Positions 24,673 to 31,993 of a stretch of DNA of 31,993 nt are shown here, piece after piece (positions within the stretch are counted from its first letter, which is position 1; each line of letters starts with the position of its first letter). The translations under genes and the position numbers were made by a program. The notes under the pieces were generated by a model. The model saw only the letters and a program-made list of their open reading frames with translations, did no database searches and was not told the DNA's origin. Origin of the DNA: Cyanobacteria bacterium UBA6984 (GTDB lineage Bacteria > Cyanobacteriota > Vampirovibrionia > Gastranaerophilales > Gastranaerophilaceae); the NCBI GenBank assembly GCA_002450015.1, contig DJYG01000009.1:1-31993 (forward strand). Direction: 5' to 3'.

Positions 24673-25772
24673 TATCTGTCAACCTCCGGCATAATAACAT
24701 CCAAAGAACCAAAAACTGCAATTAAATCATTGTAATTAAGTCCCTTAACAAGTTCAGGTAGAACTTGAACAGAATAATAAGAGCCTGTTCTCCATTTAAC
24801 ACGATAAGGTTTTGGAGAACCATCAGATTTAATATAACAATTCAATAATCCTCTTGAAGATTCTACATAAGATGTATATTCTCCTTCAGGAATTTTTAAA
24901 TTAAGGCTATTAATTTTTGTTAAATAATTATCACTATTATTTTTTAAATACAAAACAGCCTGTTTTACAATATCTAATGAAGTTTTCATCTCTTGTATTC
25001 TAACTAAATAACGGGCGTATGAATCACATCTGTTACTTTCGGATATAACAAAATCTACATCACCATAAACAGAATATGGCATAACTTTTCTATAATCAAC
25101 TTCAACACCGCTTGCACGCAAGTTAGGACCTGTAACAGAAAATTGTAAAGCCGTTTGAGGCTTTAAAATACCTTTATTAAGTGTTCGGTCAAGAAAAATC
25201 GGATTTTCAGTTATAATTTTTTCATAATCCGAAATTGATTTTGGTAAATTAGCTATAAAAGATGAAACTTTGCACAACCAATCATCTGAAACATCATGTC
25301 TTACACCGCCAAAAACAAAATAATTATACATCATTCTTTGACCTGTAAGTTCCTCAAATAAAGATAATATAACTTCTCTATCTCTAAAGCAATAAAATAA
25401 AGGAGAAGATGCACCTAAATCAAGCATAAAAGTACCTAGCCAAAGCAAATGAGAGGCAATTCTATTAAGTTCCATACATAACATTCTAATGTATTCTGCA
25501 CGCTTTGGAACTTCTACAAAAAGTAATTTTTCAACTGCATTGCAATACGCATAGGATGTAAAAAAACTACCCAAATAATCTACTCTATCAACCATAGGCA
25601 AATATTGTAAATATGAACGATTTTCAGCTAACTTTTCCATACCTCTATGCAAATACCCCACAACCGGCTCAACCGAAAGAATTTTTTCTCCGTCAAGTTC
25701 AGTTATTAGTCTTAATACTCCATGTGTAGATGGATGTTGAGGTCCGACATTTAATTTTATAATTTTATTCAT
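24672..25772 (-). CDS. nuoD: Complex I subunit D (49-kDa type)
   Basis: This 366-residue quinone-site subunit (cyanobacterial NdhH) starts with GPQHPSTHGVLRL. H17 and Y66 (in DRVDYLG) match the quinone-headgroup ligands; their 49-residue separation equals that of His38 and Tyr87 in the Thermus enzyme. The protein ends in the family-typical EVDR. The paired CxxC motifs of [NiFe]-hydrogenase large subunits are absent, so this is a quinone-reducing complex and not a membrane hydrogenase. The start overlaps nuoC by 8 bases. Confidence 0.97.
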   Translation of the reverse strand: MNKIIKLNVGPQHPSTHGVLRLITELDGEKILSVEPVVGYLHRGMEKLAENRSYLQYLPMVDRVDYLGSFFTSYAYCNAVEKLLFVEVPKRAEYIRMLCMELNRIASHLLWLGTFMLDLGASSPLFYCFRDREVILSLFEELTGQRMMYNYFVFGGVRHDVSDDWLCKVSSFIANLPKSISDYEKIITENPIFLDRTLNKGILKPQTALQFSVTGPNLRASGVEVDYRKVMPYSVYGDVDFVISESNRCDSYARYLVRIQEMKTSLDIVKQAVLYLKNNSDNYLTKINSLNLKIPEGEYTSYVESSRGLLNCYIKSDGSPKPYRVKWRTGSYYSVQVLPELVKGLNYNDLIAVFGSLDVIMPEVDR

Positions 25773-26199
25773 TCCAAGCTAACCTCATATCCTCATTTTT
25801 ATATGACTTCAACAATGGATGTCCTATCCAGCTTTCAGGCATAAATAATCTTTTAATCTTATTATTACCCTCAAAATTTATACCAAACATGTCATAAATT
25901 TCACATTCGTCAAAATAAGCAGATTTAAAAACCTCCACAACACTTTGCGCCAAATTATTTTCAATTATTTTTGAAACATTTAATATAATATTATTAGATG
26001 TTGAATATAACTGGTATATTAGCTCTATACCTGAAATCATATCAACAGCAACAATTGAAGTAAGCATGTTGAAGTTATATTCAGGTGTATTTTTCAAAAA
26101 TTCCAACAATCTAATAATATCGCAATTGCAAATAATTTTTGTTTCATTTACTTCAATATTAAATTTTTCAGATATTACAGAAACATCAATCATTGCCAT
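25765..26199 (-). CDS. nuoC: Complex I subunit C (30-kDa type)
   Basis: This 144-residue peripheral subunit (cyanobacterial NdhJ) is at the short end for the family, with no fusion to NuoD. The C-terminal half has the signature CEIYDMFGINFEGNNKIKRLFMPESWIGHPLLKSY, corresponding to the E-R-E-x-x-D-xx-G-I ... GHPLRK block. ATG 26199 is only about 3 bases from GGGGAG. The in-frame ATG at 26193, 9 bases from it, is an equally plausible start. The gene overlaps both neighbours. Confidence 0.93.
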   Translation of the reverse strand: MAMIDVSVISEKFNIEVNETKIICNCDIIRLLEFLKNTPEYNFNMLTSIVAVDMISGIELIYQLYSTSNNIILNVSKIIENNLAQSVVEVFKSAYFDECEIYDMFGINFEGNNKIKRLFMPESWIGHPLLKSYKNEDMRLAWNE

Positions 26200-26749
26200 T
26201 TACTCCCCAATAAGTAACTTGAATATCATTATCAATGACAAGTATATCTTCTCTTTCTTTTAATCGAGAACAGTGAGCCGAAACAAACTTATCTCTATCT
26301 AAAAAAGATTCTTTACGAATATTTTTTTGCAGTTTCATTATAGCATCAAGCAGGGCTTCCGGTTTTGGCGGGCACATAGGAAGATAAATATCAACAGGAA
26401 TAATTTTATCTATACCCTTTACAACAGAATACGAATCATCAGCAAACATACCTCCACCACAAGCACAAGCACCCATTGCGATAACATATTTAGGTTCAGG
26501 CATTTGTTTGTATAATTTTAATAATGCCGGCGCCATTTTATGAGTAATAGTTCCTGCACAAATAAGCAAATCCGCTTGTCTTGGAGAAGCTCTAAATACT
26601 TCAGAACCAAATCTGGCAATATCAAAATTAGAGGCACTTGTTTGCATCATTTCAATTCCACAACAGGAAGTTGCAAAAGTAAAAGGCCACAACGAATTAG
26701 ACCGTCCCCAATTTAGTATAAAGTCAATACTGGAAACAATTATATTCAT
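26186..26749 (-). CDS. nuoB: Complex I subunit B, N2-cluster subunit
   Basis: This 20-kDa-type subunit (cyanobacterial NdhK) carries the terminal [4Fe-4S] cluster N2. The tandem cysteines appear in TSCCGIEM, the third in MGACACGGG and the fourth in PMCPPKPEA, all in the expected order. The upstream GTG at 26758 would give 190 residues. ATG 26749 (187 residues) is preferred since GAGG lies 8 bases upstream and it forms a TGATG overlap with nuoA. Its overlap with nuoC shows tight coupling. Confidence 0.96.
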   Translation of the reverse strand: MNIIVSSIDFILNWGRSNSLWPFTFATSCCGIEMMQTSASNFDIARFGSEVFRASPRQADLLICAGTITHKMAPALLKLYKQMPEPKYVIAMGACACGGGMFADDSYSVVKGIDKIIPVDIYLPMCPPKPEALLDAIMKLQKNIRKESFLDRDKFVSAHCSRLKEREDILVIDNDIQVTYWGVNGND

Positions 26750-27099
26750 CAGTTCCACCTCAAAATATTCTTTTTAATTGCAAAAAACAATGCAAAAAGA
26801 AATATAAGAACAAATACAACTATTTCAAATAAAACGAATAAATCCATATTACAAAAATAAACAGCAAACGGAAATAAAAAGATGGTTTCCACATCAAAAA
26901 TCAAAAACAAAAAGGCAAAATTTAAAAATTTTACATCAAACTGAATTTTTGCACCGGAAAATGTTTTCATGCCACACTCATAAGAAGTTCTATCAATTTC
27001 GTCAGATTTGTAGCTAACAACAAAGGCCGCCACAATAGATGCAACAGCAAATGTTGTAGATAATATTAAAAAAACTAACAAAAAAAATAATTCGTTCAA
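26749..27099 (-). CDS. nuoA: Complex I subunit A, first gene of the nuo operon
   Basis: This 116-residue three-helix subunit (cyanobacterial NdhC) has the diagnostic DRTSYECGMKTFSGAKIQFDVKFLNFAFLFLIFDVETIFLFPF. The conserved Cys lies in the loop that moves during the active/deactive transition in mitochondrial enzymes. The start is TTG at 27099, preceded by GGAGT at 7 bases; no ATG is available in frame nearby. It leads an 11-gene operon, nuoABCDHIJKLMN, in the ancestral bacterial order but without nuoE, F and G. The promoter must lie in the 87-base spacer shared with the TPR gene; candidate -10 hexamers there are ambiguous. Confidence 0.95.
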   Translation of the reverse strand: MNELFFLLVFLILSTTFAVASIVAAFVVSYKSDEIDRTSYECGMKTFSGAKIQFDVKFLNFAFLFLIFDVETIFLFPFAVYFCNMDLFVLFEIVVFVLIFLFALFFAIKKNILRWN

Positions 27100-27141
27100 A
27101 ATATTACTCCGTGTTAAGTATTATGATAACTGAAATTTTAT

Positions 27142-27150
27142 TGATATAAT
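27142..27150 (+). promoter_or_regulatory. Candidate extended -10 for the TPR/GHL10 operon
   Basis: TGATATAAT (TGn plus a perfect hexamer) predicts a start near 27157 and a leader of about 30 bases. No Shine-Dalgarno precedes ATG 27187. A weak TAATTT-like hexamer position (27175-27180, TAAATT) would give the 6-base leaderless spacing, but matches the consensus poorly. Confidence 0.45.
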
Positions 27151-27186
27151 AGTAGATGTTGTGAATTATTAAGTTAAATTTATTCT

Positions 27187-27849
27187 ATGAAAAATATTAA
27201 AATTTTATCAATAATCTTCTGTACAATTTTATTTATTAATTCCGCTGCTGCTCTTGAAGGAACAGTCGAATATAATAGTGTAAATATTGACTATTCTATA
27301 CTTAGCGCAAAAAAATATGCTCAACTTGGCGATGATTTTTTAAAAACAGCAGAAGAAAGTAAAAGAAATACTGAAGAAAGACAAAAATTTTTCTATGGAG
27401 AAGCTTTAGGCTCATATATTACTGCGACAGAGATATATCCGGAATACATAGATTTATATGGAAAAATAGGATATATATACGGTAAACTAAAAAAATACGG
27501 ACTTGCAAAAGCTTACCTGAATAAAGGTTTAAGCTTAAATAATAAAAATCCTATTGTAAATTATAATTATGGACTGGTATCTTATGAAATGGAAAACTAT
27601 AACGACGCTCTAAAGTATTACAAAGCAGCAGAAAGATATAATTACTTTAATAAATATGACATCAATTATAAAATAGGAGAAACAAATGAAAAATTGGGTG
27701 ATTTGTCAAAGGCAAGAGATGCTTATACAAAAGCATTGAAGGCAAAACCAAACGATAAAAAGGCTAAAGAAAAAATACGCTTGATAGATGACTTAAAATA
27801 TAAAAATTCGCAGTATTATTATAGAAAGAAACCATATTATTATGATTAG
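27187..27849 (+). CDS. Secreted tetratricopeptide-repeat protein
   Basis: This 220-residue protein has a signal peptide (MKNIK, a hydrophobic core, probable cleavage after SAAA at about residue 22). It carries four or so consecutive TPR-like helix pairs from about residue 35 to 195. The clearest are LYGKIGYIYGKLKKYGLAKAYLNKGL, then NPIVNYNYGLVSYEMENYNDALKYYKAA and IGETNEKLGDLSKARDAYTKALKAKP. The tail is basic and Tyr-rich (YYYRKKPYYYD). TPR domains scaffold protein complexes; a periplasmic partner is likely. The gene is 11 bases upstream of the GHL10 gene, so an accessory role to that putative cell-wall enzyme is a reasonable inference. Confidence 0.85.
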   Translation: MKNIKILSIIFCTILFINSAAALEGTVEYNSVNIDYSILSAKKYAQLGDDFLKTAEESKRNTEERQKFFYGEALGSYITATEIYPEYIDLYGKIGYIYGKLKKYGLAKAYLNKGLSLNNKNPIVNYNYGLVSYEMENYNDALKYYKAAERYNYFNKYDINYKIGETNEKLGDLSKARDAYTKALKAKPNDKKAKEKIRLIDDLKYKNSQYYYRKKPYYYD

Positions 27850-27860
27850 GGGTACACAAA

Positions 27861-29651
27861 ATGAGGGGATTAATTAAAAAAATATTTGTTACAATGATGG
27901 CATTAGTCGGTGGATTAAGCGCATTTGCTGCGGATAGTCCATACTTTGAATACATACCATCTAACCACGAAAAATTATATTCAAAAAGTACATATAAGTA
28001 CAATGCACTTGACCCTACAATTAGAAACAATCTTGCAGGAAGCGGATACCCAGGAATGAGAGGTGCAAATCAACTTGTAATTTATACTTCTGCCCACGGA
28101 ATTTCAACAAATACCAACGAGTTTGGCGCAGAAGCTATTGTAGAGGGAAACACAGTAACGTCATTAAGCGGAGCTGATTCATTAATTCCACCTAAAGGTA
28201 TTGTAATCAGCGCACATGGAAGAGCAAAAAAATGGCTAAATCAAAATATTCATGTCGGAACAAAAATATATATAGATACTGATTCAAAAACTTTAACAGC
28301 ATATACAACATCAGAAAGCTATATTTTTGCGGCAAAAGAAAAAATTGAAGAAGCAATAACTATGGTTAACTACTATCAGCACAACTCATATAACTACAAT
28401 GCAAAGCCAACAAAAGAACTCATATCACAAGCAAAACGTAATTTAAGAAAAGCTCAAAGAAGTTCCTATGCTGCTAAAGAATTTGCATCACTTGCCATGC
28501 AAAACGCAAATGACGCTTTGGCAACAGCAATTCCTTATAAAGAAAATGAAATAAAAGGTATTTGGATAAGACCTACAAGCAACACAAGAGAAGGTATTAT
28601 AACAGCACTTGATAAACTTCAGTCGGCAGGAATAAACAATGTCTTTTTAGAAACATACTTTCACGGTAAAACAATCTTTCCAAGCACAACAATGAAAGAA
28701 TATGGATTTACCGCGCAAAATGAACTTTTTTCAGACACAGATATTCTTAAAATTTGGATTGAAGAAGCACACAAAAGAAAGATTAAAATAAATATATGGT
28801 TTGAAGCCTTCTATTTAGGAAATAAACCTCAAACAGGGACATCTATACTGGCTGTAAAACCTGAGTGGGCAAATGTCAATTTAAGAAATATTGACTCAGA
28901 AACAATTGCATATTCTACATCAGAACACAACGGATACTTTTTAGATCCTTCTAATCCGGAAGTTCAAGACTTTCTGACAAAACTTGTAAAAGAAATAATT
29001 GAAACCTATAATCCAGACGGATTTAATTTTGACTATTGTCGTTATCCTCAATCAATTGCAGCTCGATATGCAGGATACGCACAATCAAATTGGGGCTATA
29101 CAAAGTATGCAAGAGAAGAATTCAAAATGATATACGGAGTTGATCCAATTGATATATCATACGGAACAAATTATTGGACAGAATGGGACAATTACAGACG
29201 TGATAAAATAACTTTATTTATTTCAAAAGCATCTAAACTATGCCGAGAAAAGAAAATAACAATTACAGCCGTTGTTTTCCCTAACAGAACGATGGCACTT
29301 GAAACAAAACAACAAGATTGGTCAACATGGTCAGATAACAATTATGTCGATGCCTTTACACCTTTATATTTGACATGTGATGCCAAGACAATAAAAGTTA
29401 TGATATTTGATATGTTAAAAGATATGTCACCGAAAACAAAGCTTTATGCCGGTTTATTTGTAACTTTTATGGACGGTTCTTCAGAAGATTTAATCAGACA
29501 AATACATGAAACAAGAAAATTAAATCTTGGTGGTATAATTTTATTTGACTATGCTCACCTTCAAGATAAATATATAAAAACTCTGACTAAAAGTGTATTT
29601 TCAAATAACAGTTGCTCTATCATACAAGCGAGCTACAAAAGGAAAAAATAA
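27861..29651 (+). CDS. Secreted GHL10-family glycoside hydrolase-like protein with an N-terminal beta domain
   Basis: The 596-residue protein has a signal peptide (MRGLIKKIF, core, cleavage near AFAA at about 24). An N-terminal beta-rich domain at about 60-160 has the motif IPPKGIVISAHGRAKKWL, as seen before catalytic modules in phosphodiester-glycosidase-like and GHL10 proteins. A helical Ala/Lys-rich linker follows at about 165-225. The GHL10 TIM-barrel (PF02638-like) spans about 230-570: EIKGIWIRPTSN, KIKINIWFEAFYLG, PDGFNFDYCRYPQS and ITAVVFPNRTMAL. E. coli DigH, of this family, cleaves peptidoglycan glycans stripped of stem peptides, so a cell-wall role is likely but inferred. AGGGG precedes the ATG. 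The stop codon overlaps the next start (TAATG). Confidence 0.87.
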   Translation: MRGLIKKIFVTMMALVGGLSAFAADSPYFEYIPSNHEKLYSKSTYKYNALDPTIRNNLAGSGYPGMRGANQLVIYTSAHGISTNTNEFGAEAIVEGNTVTSLSGADSLIPPKGIVISAHGRAKKWLNQNIHVGTKIYIDTDSKTLTAYTTSESYIFAAKEKIEEAITMVNYYQHNSYNYNAKPTKELISQAKRNLRKAQRSSYAAKEFASLAMQNANDALATAIPYKENEIKGIWIRPTSNTREGIITALDKLQSAGINNVFLETYFHGKTIFPSTTMKEYGFTAQNELFSDTDILKIWIEEAHKRKIKINIWFEAFYLGNKPQTGTSILAVKPEWANVNLRNIDSETIAYSTSEHNGYFLDPSNPEVQDFLTKLVKEIIETYNPDGFNFDYCRYPQSIAARYAGYAQSNWGYTKYAREEFKMIYGVDPIDISYGTNYWTEWDNYRRDKITLFISKASKLCREKKITITAVVFPNRTMALETKQQDWSTWSDNNYVDAFTPLYLTCDAKTIKVMIFDMLKDMSPKTKLYAGLFVTFMDGSSEDLIRQIHETRKLNLGGIILFDYAHLQDKYIKTLTKSVFSNNSCSIIQASYKRKK

Positions 29652-29842
29652 TGACAGACGAAAACAAAAATAATAAAAAAAAGTTTTTAGGTATTTTATT
29701 TGATTGTTGCGGTGTATATGGTAGAATTTATCAAAATAAGGATGGTACAGCATACACAGGAAGATGCCCAAAGTGTATGCGTCCGATTAGCGTAAAAATC
29801 GGAGAAGGTGGCACAGGACAAAGATTTTTTAGAGGACAGTAG
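29651..29842 (+). CDS. Small four-Cys protein, probable zinc ribbon
   Basis: This 63-residue cytoplasmic protein has a Lys/Asn-rich start, then FDCCGVYGRIYQN, then GRCPKCMRPISVKIGEGGTGQRFFRG. The two cysteine pairs (CC and CPKC) about 25 residues apart suggest a single zinc-ribbon site. Similar small proteins with GRCPKC followed by a Gly-rich RFF end are, from memory, widespread in several phyla without known function. ATG 29651 is chosen over an upstream in-frame ATG at 29612 because it overlaps the GHL10 stop as TAATG and has AAAAGGA about 8 bases upstream. It is the third gene of the TPR/GHL10 operon. Confidence 0.78.
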   Translation: MTDENKNNKKKFLGILFDCCGVYGRIYQNKDGTAYTGRCPKCMRPISVKIGEGGTGQRFFRGQ

Positions 29843-29860
29843 AATATAAAGGACAAAAAT

Positions 29861-31018
29861 ATGGGAATGGAAAATTTAAGAAAACAAGAAGAACTTATTG
29901 ACATCTTTTACAACTTAACAAGCATACCATCACCATCACTTCATGAAGAAAAAGTGGTAGAATGGGTTAAAGAATTTTGTAAAAAAGAAAATCTTAATTT
30001 TATGACTGATGATTATAATAACGTAATTATCAAACTGCCAGCAACAGATAACTCAAAGCCACTAATGGCATTATCATCACACATGGACGTTGTTGGCGAC
30101 GATTCGCCTGTAACTCCGATTTTAGATGGAGATTTTATCCACGCTAACAACAGAACACTTGGCGGAGATGATAAATTTGGCATGTCAGCAGCATTGAAAC
30201 TTCTAAAAGATACCAAAAATTCAGATTTAAAACACGGAGGTTTAGAAGTTGTATTTACACGCGATGAAGAAAATAATATGTCAGGCATAAAAAACTTTAA
30301 TTTTAATAATCTTAATGCTAAATACGTTATTGTATGTGATGCTGATGAATTTGGAGTTTTACAGGTATCAGGTTCCAGTTACTGCAATGGTCATGTTGAA
30401 ATTAGCTGTAAAGGTGGCCATTCAGGAATTGAAATAGCAGATAAAACTAAACCTAACGCAGCAAAACTAATGGCAGAATTATGCAATGAAATTCCGCAAG
30501 GAGTTTATTACCAAGATGAAACAGGAGTTGTCACATCAATTAATCTTGGAGGTATAAAAGCCGGAGATATAAATGTTACTAATGTTTTAAATCCTTATGC
30601 AGAAGCAACATATTCAATAAGAAGCGCTGATTTATCAAAAGAGAACGAATTAATTGATAAAATACAAAAAATTATAGAAAAATTTAATAAAAAGTACGAA
30701 GGAATTGCAAAAGCTACAGGAACATTTAAACAAAAAATGCCTGCATTTGAAAAATCTAATGACACTTATATACCTAAAGTTTTTGAAAGTGCTGCAAAAA
30801 AGCTTGGCGTTAAATATACAATAAATTCATTCCATGCAGGAGCAGAAACTCATATATACTGTCAACATAAAAACTCTAAAGGTGAAACCTTTATTCCATT
30901 CTTAATGGGACTTGCAAATCTTTATAACATGCATTCTGCTGATGAAAAAATTGATTATAAAAGCTTTTTAAAAGGATATGAATTACTTAGAGAATTTTTC
31001 TTCGAGTTCAACAAATAG
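29861..31018 (+). CDS. M20-family metallopeptidase, PepT-like
   Basis: This 385-residue zinc aminopeptidase of the peptidase T type is cytoplasmic and cleaves short peptides. The zinc ligand motifs are SSHMDVVGDD (H74, with D76 supporting catalysis), LGGDDKFGMSA (about 100-110), FTRDEENNMSG with the catalytic Glu pair, VCDADEFG, and the C-terminal His in NMHSADEK. The central dimerisation domain starts near GHVEISCKGGHSG. The substrate specificity (tripeptides or other) cannot be fixed from sequence. AAAGGA lies 7 bases before ATG 29861; a second ATG at 29867 is possible. It follows the four-Cys gene by 18 bases, probably in the same transcript. Its 3' end overlaps tmk by 36 bases on the opposite strand. 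Confidence 0.92.
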   Translation: MGMENLRKQEELIDIFYNLTSIPSPSLHEEKVVEWVKEFCKKENLNFMTDDYNNVIIKLPATDNSKPLMALSSHMDVVGDDSPVTPILDGDFIHANNRTLGGDDKFGMSAALKLLKDTKNSDLKHGGLEVVFTRDEENNMSGIKNFNFNNLNAKYVIVCDADEFGVLQVSGSSYCNGHVEISCKGGHSGIEIADKTKPNAAKLMAELCNEIPQGVYYQDETGVVTSINLGGIKAGDINVTNVLNPYAEATYSIRSADLSKENELIDKIQKIIEKFNKKYEGIAKATGTFKQKMPAFEKSNDTYIPKVFESAAKKLGVKYTINSFHAGAETHIYCQHKNSKGETFIPFLMGLANLYNMHSADEKIDYKSFLKGYELLREFFFEFNK

Positions 31019-31609
31019 TTCAATAACTTTAGAATGAATATTTTCGATAGAATCGACCGCATTAATAACTTTTATGCGGTCAGGTTCTTTTTGAGCAATT
31101 TTTAAATAACCTTGACGAACTCTTTCAAAAAATTCTCTACCTGAAGACTCCATTCTATCTTTTTCTTTCCCAATTCTATTCATTGATGTTTCGACATCAA
31201 TATCGAATACAAAAGTTAAATCAGGTTTCAAACCGCTTGTTGCAATATTATTAAGCATATCAATTCTGTTAACATCTAACTCTCTGCCATACCCTTGATA
31301 TGCAAGAGAAGAATCAGTGTGTCTGTCACTTATGACAATTCTACCTTGCTCAATATTACGTCTTACAATAACATCAACATTTTGTGCTCTATCAGCCAAA
31401 AACAAAAAAGATTCGCAAACAGGAGAAACTTCTCCATCATAATTTAACAATAAATCTCTAATTTTTTGTCCTAATCCTGCACATCCGGGTTCTCTTGTCA
31501 AGACTACTTCATATCCTCTATATTTCAAATAATCAGTTAATAATTTTATTTGAGTAGTTTTGCCGCATCCATCAGCCCCCTCAAACGTTATAAACATACC
31601 TTTTTTCAT
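30983..31609 (-). CDS. tmk: Thymidylate kinase
   Basis: Thymidylate kinase phosphorylates dTMP to dTDP with ATP, essential for dTTP supply. The 208 residues begin MKKGMFITFEGADGCGKTT with the P-loop. The dTMP-binding motif ISDRHTDSSLAYQG uses DRH as in E. coli, and TREPG gives the N-terminal Arg/Glu. The LID region (about 145-160) includes ESSGREFFERVRQGY. AGGAG precedes the ATG by 7 bases. The gene lies after the rplA terminator, so it has its own promoter or uses read-through. The last 12 codons are antisense to the end of the peptidase gene. Confidence 0.96.
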   Translation of the reverse strand: MKKGMFITFEGADGCGKTTQIKLLTDYLKYRGYEVVLTREPGCAGLGQKIRDLLLNYDGEVSPVCESFLFLADRAQNVDVIVRRNIEQGRIVISDRHTDSSLAYQGYGRELDVNRIDMLNNIATSGLKPDLTFVFDIDVETSMNRIGKEKDRMESSGREFFERVRQGYLKIAQKEPDRIKVINAVDSIENIHSKVIELFVELEEKFSK

Positions 31610-31623
31610 TATAAACTCCTAAT

Positions 31624-31651
31624 AAAAAAAGCGTGGCTATTGCCACGCTTT
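31624..31651 (-). terminator. Intrinsic terminator after rplA
   Basis: A stem of 31628-31637 with 31642-31651 (AAAGCGTGGC paired to its complement, 4-base loop) is followed on the minus strand by a run of seven T (31630-31624, partly in the stem base). It terminates the ribosomal-protein transcript before tmk. The plus strand also has a weak T-run (31654-31658), but no plus-strand gene needs it. Confidence 0.88.
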
Positions 31652-31666
31652 AATTTTTATAAACAA

Positions 31667-31993
31667 TTAACCAAGGTAATCTTTTACTTCAGCAGGTAAT
31701 GCCTTAGTATCTAATTTAATACCAGGTCCCATTGTTGTTGACAAGTATGCAGATTTAATATATGTACCTTTTGCTGAAGAAGGTTTTGCCTTAATAATTG
31801 CTTCAGCTAATGTAGCATAGTTTTTCATTAAATCATCAACACTGAATTGAACTTTGCCAATTGGACAGTGAATCATACCTTGCTTGTCAGCACGGAATTC
31901 AACTTTACCGGCTTTAGCATCTTTAACTGCTTTACCAACTTCAAGAGTAACTGTACCTGTTTTAGGGTTTGGCATTAATCCTTTTGGACCTAA
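31667..31993 (-). CDS. rplA: 50S ribosomal protein L1, C-terminal part; start lies beyond the window
   Basis: The frame is open through the window edge: the last bases read LGPKGL, then MPNPKTGTVT, the L1 signature. About 108 C-terminal residues of the usual 225-235 are present, with FRADKQGMIHCPIGKVQF and KGTYIKSAYLSTTMGPGIKLD. L1 binds 23S rRNA at the stalk and, in many bacteria, represses its own mRNA. The apparent ATG inside the window is only an internal Met. A strong terminator follows 16 bases after the stop, so rplJ and rplL do not follow directly as they do in many bacteria. Confidence 0.97.
   Translation of the reverse strand, partial: LGPKGLMPNPKTGTVTLEVGKAVKDAKAGKVEFRADKQGMIHCPIGKVQFSVDDLMKNYATLAEAIIKAKPSSAKGTYIKSAYLSTTMGPGIKLDTKALPAEVKDYLG

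Noticed and set aside
24672..26749. Reading nuoB/nuoD as part of a membrane-bound [NiFe]-hydrogenase or Mrp-linked complex
   Set aside because: NuoD has no CxxC pairs for a NiFe centre and keeps the quinone His and Tyr; the full NuoA-N set, with NuoA and NuoJ, is of complex I type.
31044..31056. TCGATAGAATCGA palindrome in tmk as another copy of the repeat family
   Set aside because: It shares only a short CGATAG core with the 13497-15005 repeats and lies in the normal coding sequence of a conserved protein.
1..31993. CRISPR array, tRNA genes, insertion sequences, prophage or integration signs
   Set aside because: No regularly spaced direct repeats, cloverleaf, transposase, integrase or terminal repeats were seen; gene content and base composition are uniform and housekeeping-like.

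Overview
This is a compact, AT-rich (roughly 30% GC by eye) stretch of a Gram-negative-type bacterial chromosome. It carries no mobile-element, phage, tRNA or rRNA gene and no CRISPR array. Three features suggest a member of the non-photosynthetic Cyanobacteriota, such as Vampirovibrionia/Melainabacteria (Gastranaerophilales-like). These are the low GC, an 11-subunit complex I with no NADH-oxidising module (as in cyanobacteria), and several small secreted proteins with no recognisable family. The AsmA-type envelope protein shows that an outer membrane is likely. The taxonomic call is an inference and only moderately secure.

Layout. Bases 2-5955 hold housekeeping genes: lepA (5' end outside the window), an orphan OmpR/PhoB-type response regulator, speD (AdoMet decarboxylase), uvrC and dnaJ. 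Bases 5956-12611 hold mnmG (tRNA U34 modification), a secreted protein of unknown function, and a 1372-residue AsmA-like protein. Bases 12648-17500 hold an FAD oxidoreductase overlapping an MnmC2-like methyltransferase gene, a YfcE-like phosphoesterase, ispG and a 100-residue secreted protein. Bases 17511-27099 are one tightly overlapping minus-strand operon, nuoABCDHIJKLMN. Bases 27187-29842 are a plus-strand operon for a secreted TPR protein, a GHL10-family glycosidase-like protein and a 63-residue four-Cys protein. The window ends with an M20 peptidase, tmk and the C-terminal part of rplA, which has its own terminator.

How the genes relate. mnmG and the MnmC2-like/FAD-oxidoreductase pair may act in successive steps of wobble-uridine modification. 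The nuo operon encodes a complete quinone-reactive, proton-pumping membrane complex whose electron donor is not encoded here. The AsmA-like protein and the TPR/GHL10 operon point to envelope maintenance.

Most notable observations. First, seven transcription-unit-leading genes have a -10-like hexamer ending exactly 6 nt before the ATG and no Shine-Dalgarno, which predicts leaderless mRNAs. This pattern also moves the starts of mnmG and the MnmC-like gene. Operon-internal genes instead have clear Shine-Dalgarno sites. Second, a short palindromic repeat family occurs inside two adjacent coding regions, always in the same reading frame, and resembles Rickettsia palindromic elements in behaviour. 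Third, UvrC lacks its C-terminal HhH domain and DnaJ has only one zinc site. No stretch above 300 bases lacks a gene; the longest gap is 2471-2677.
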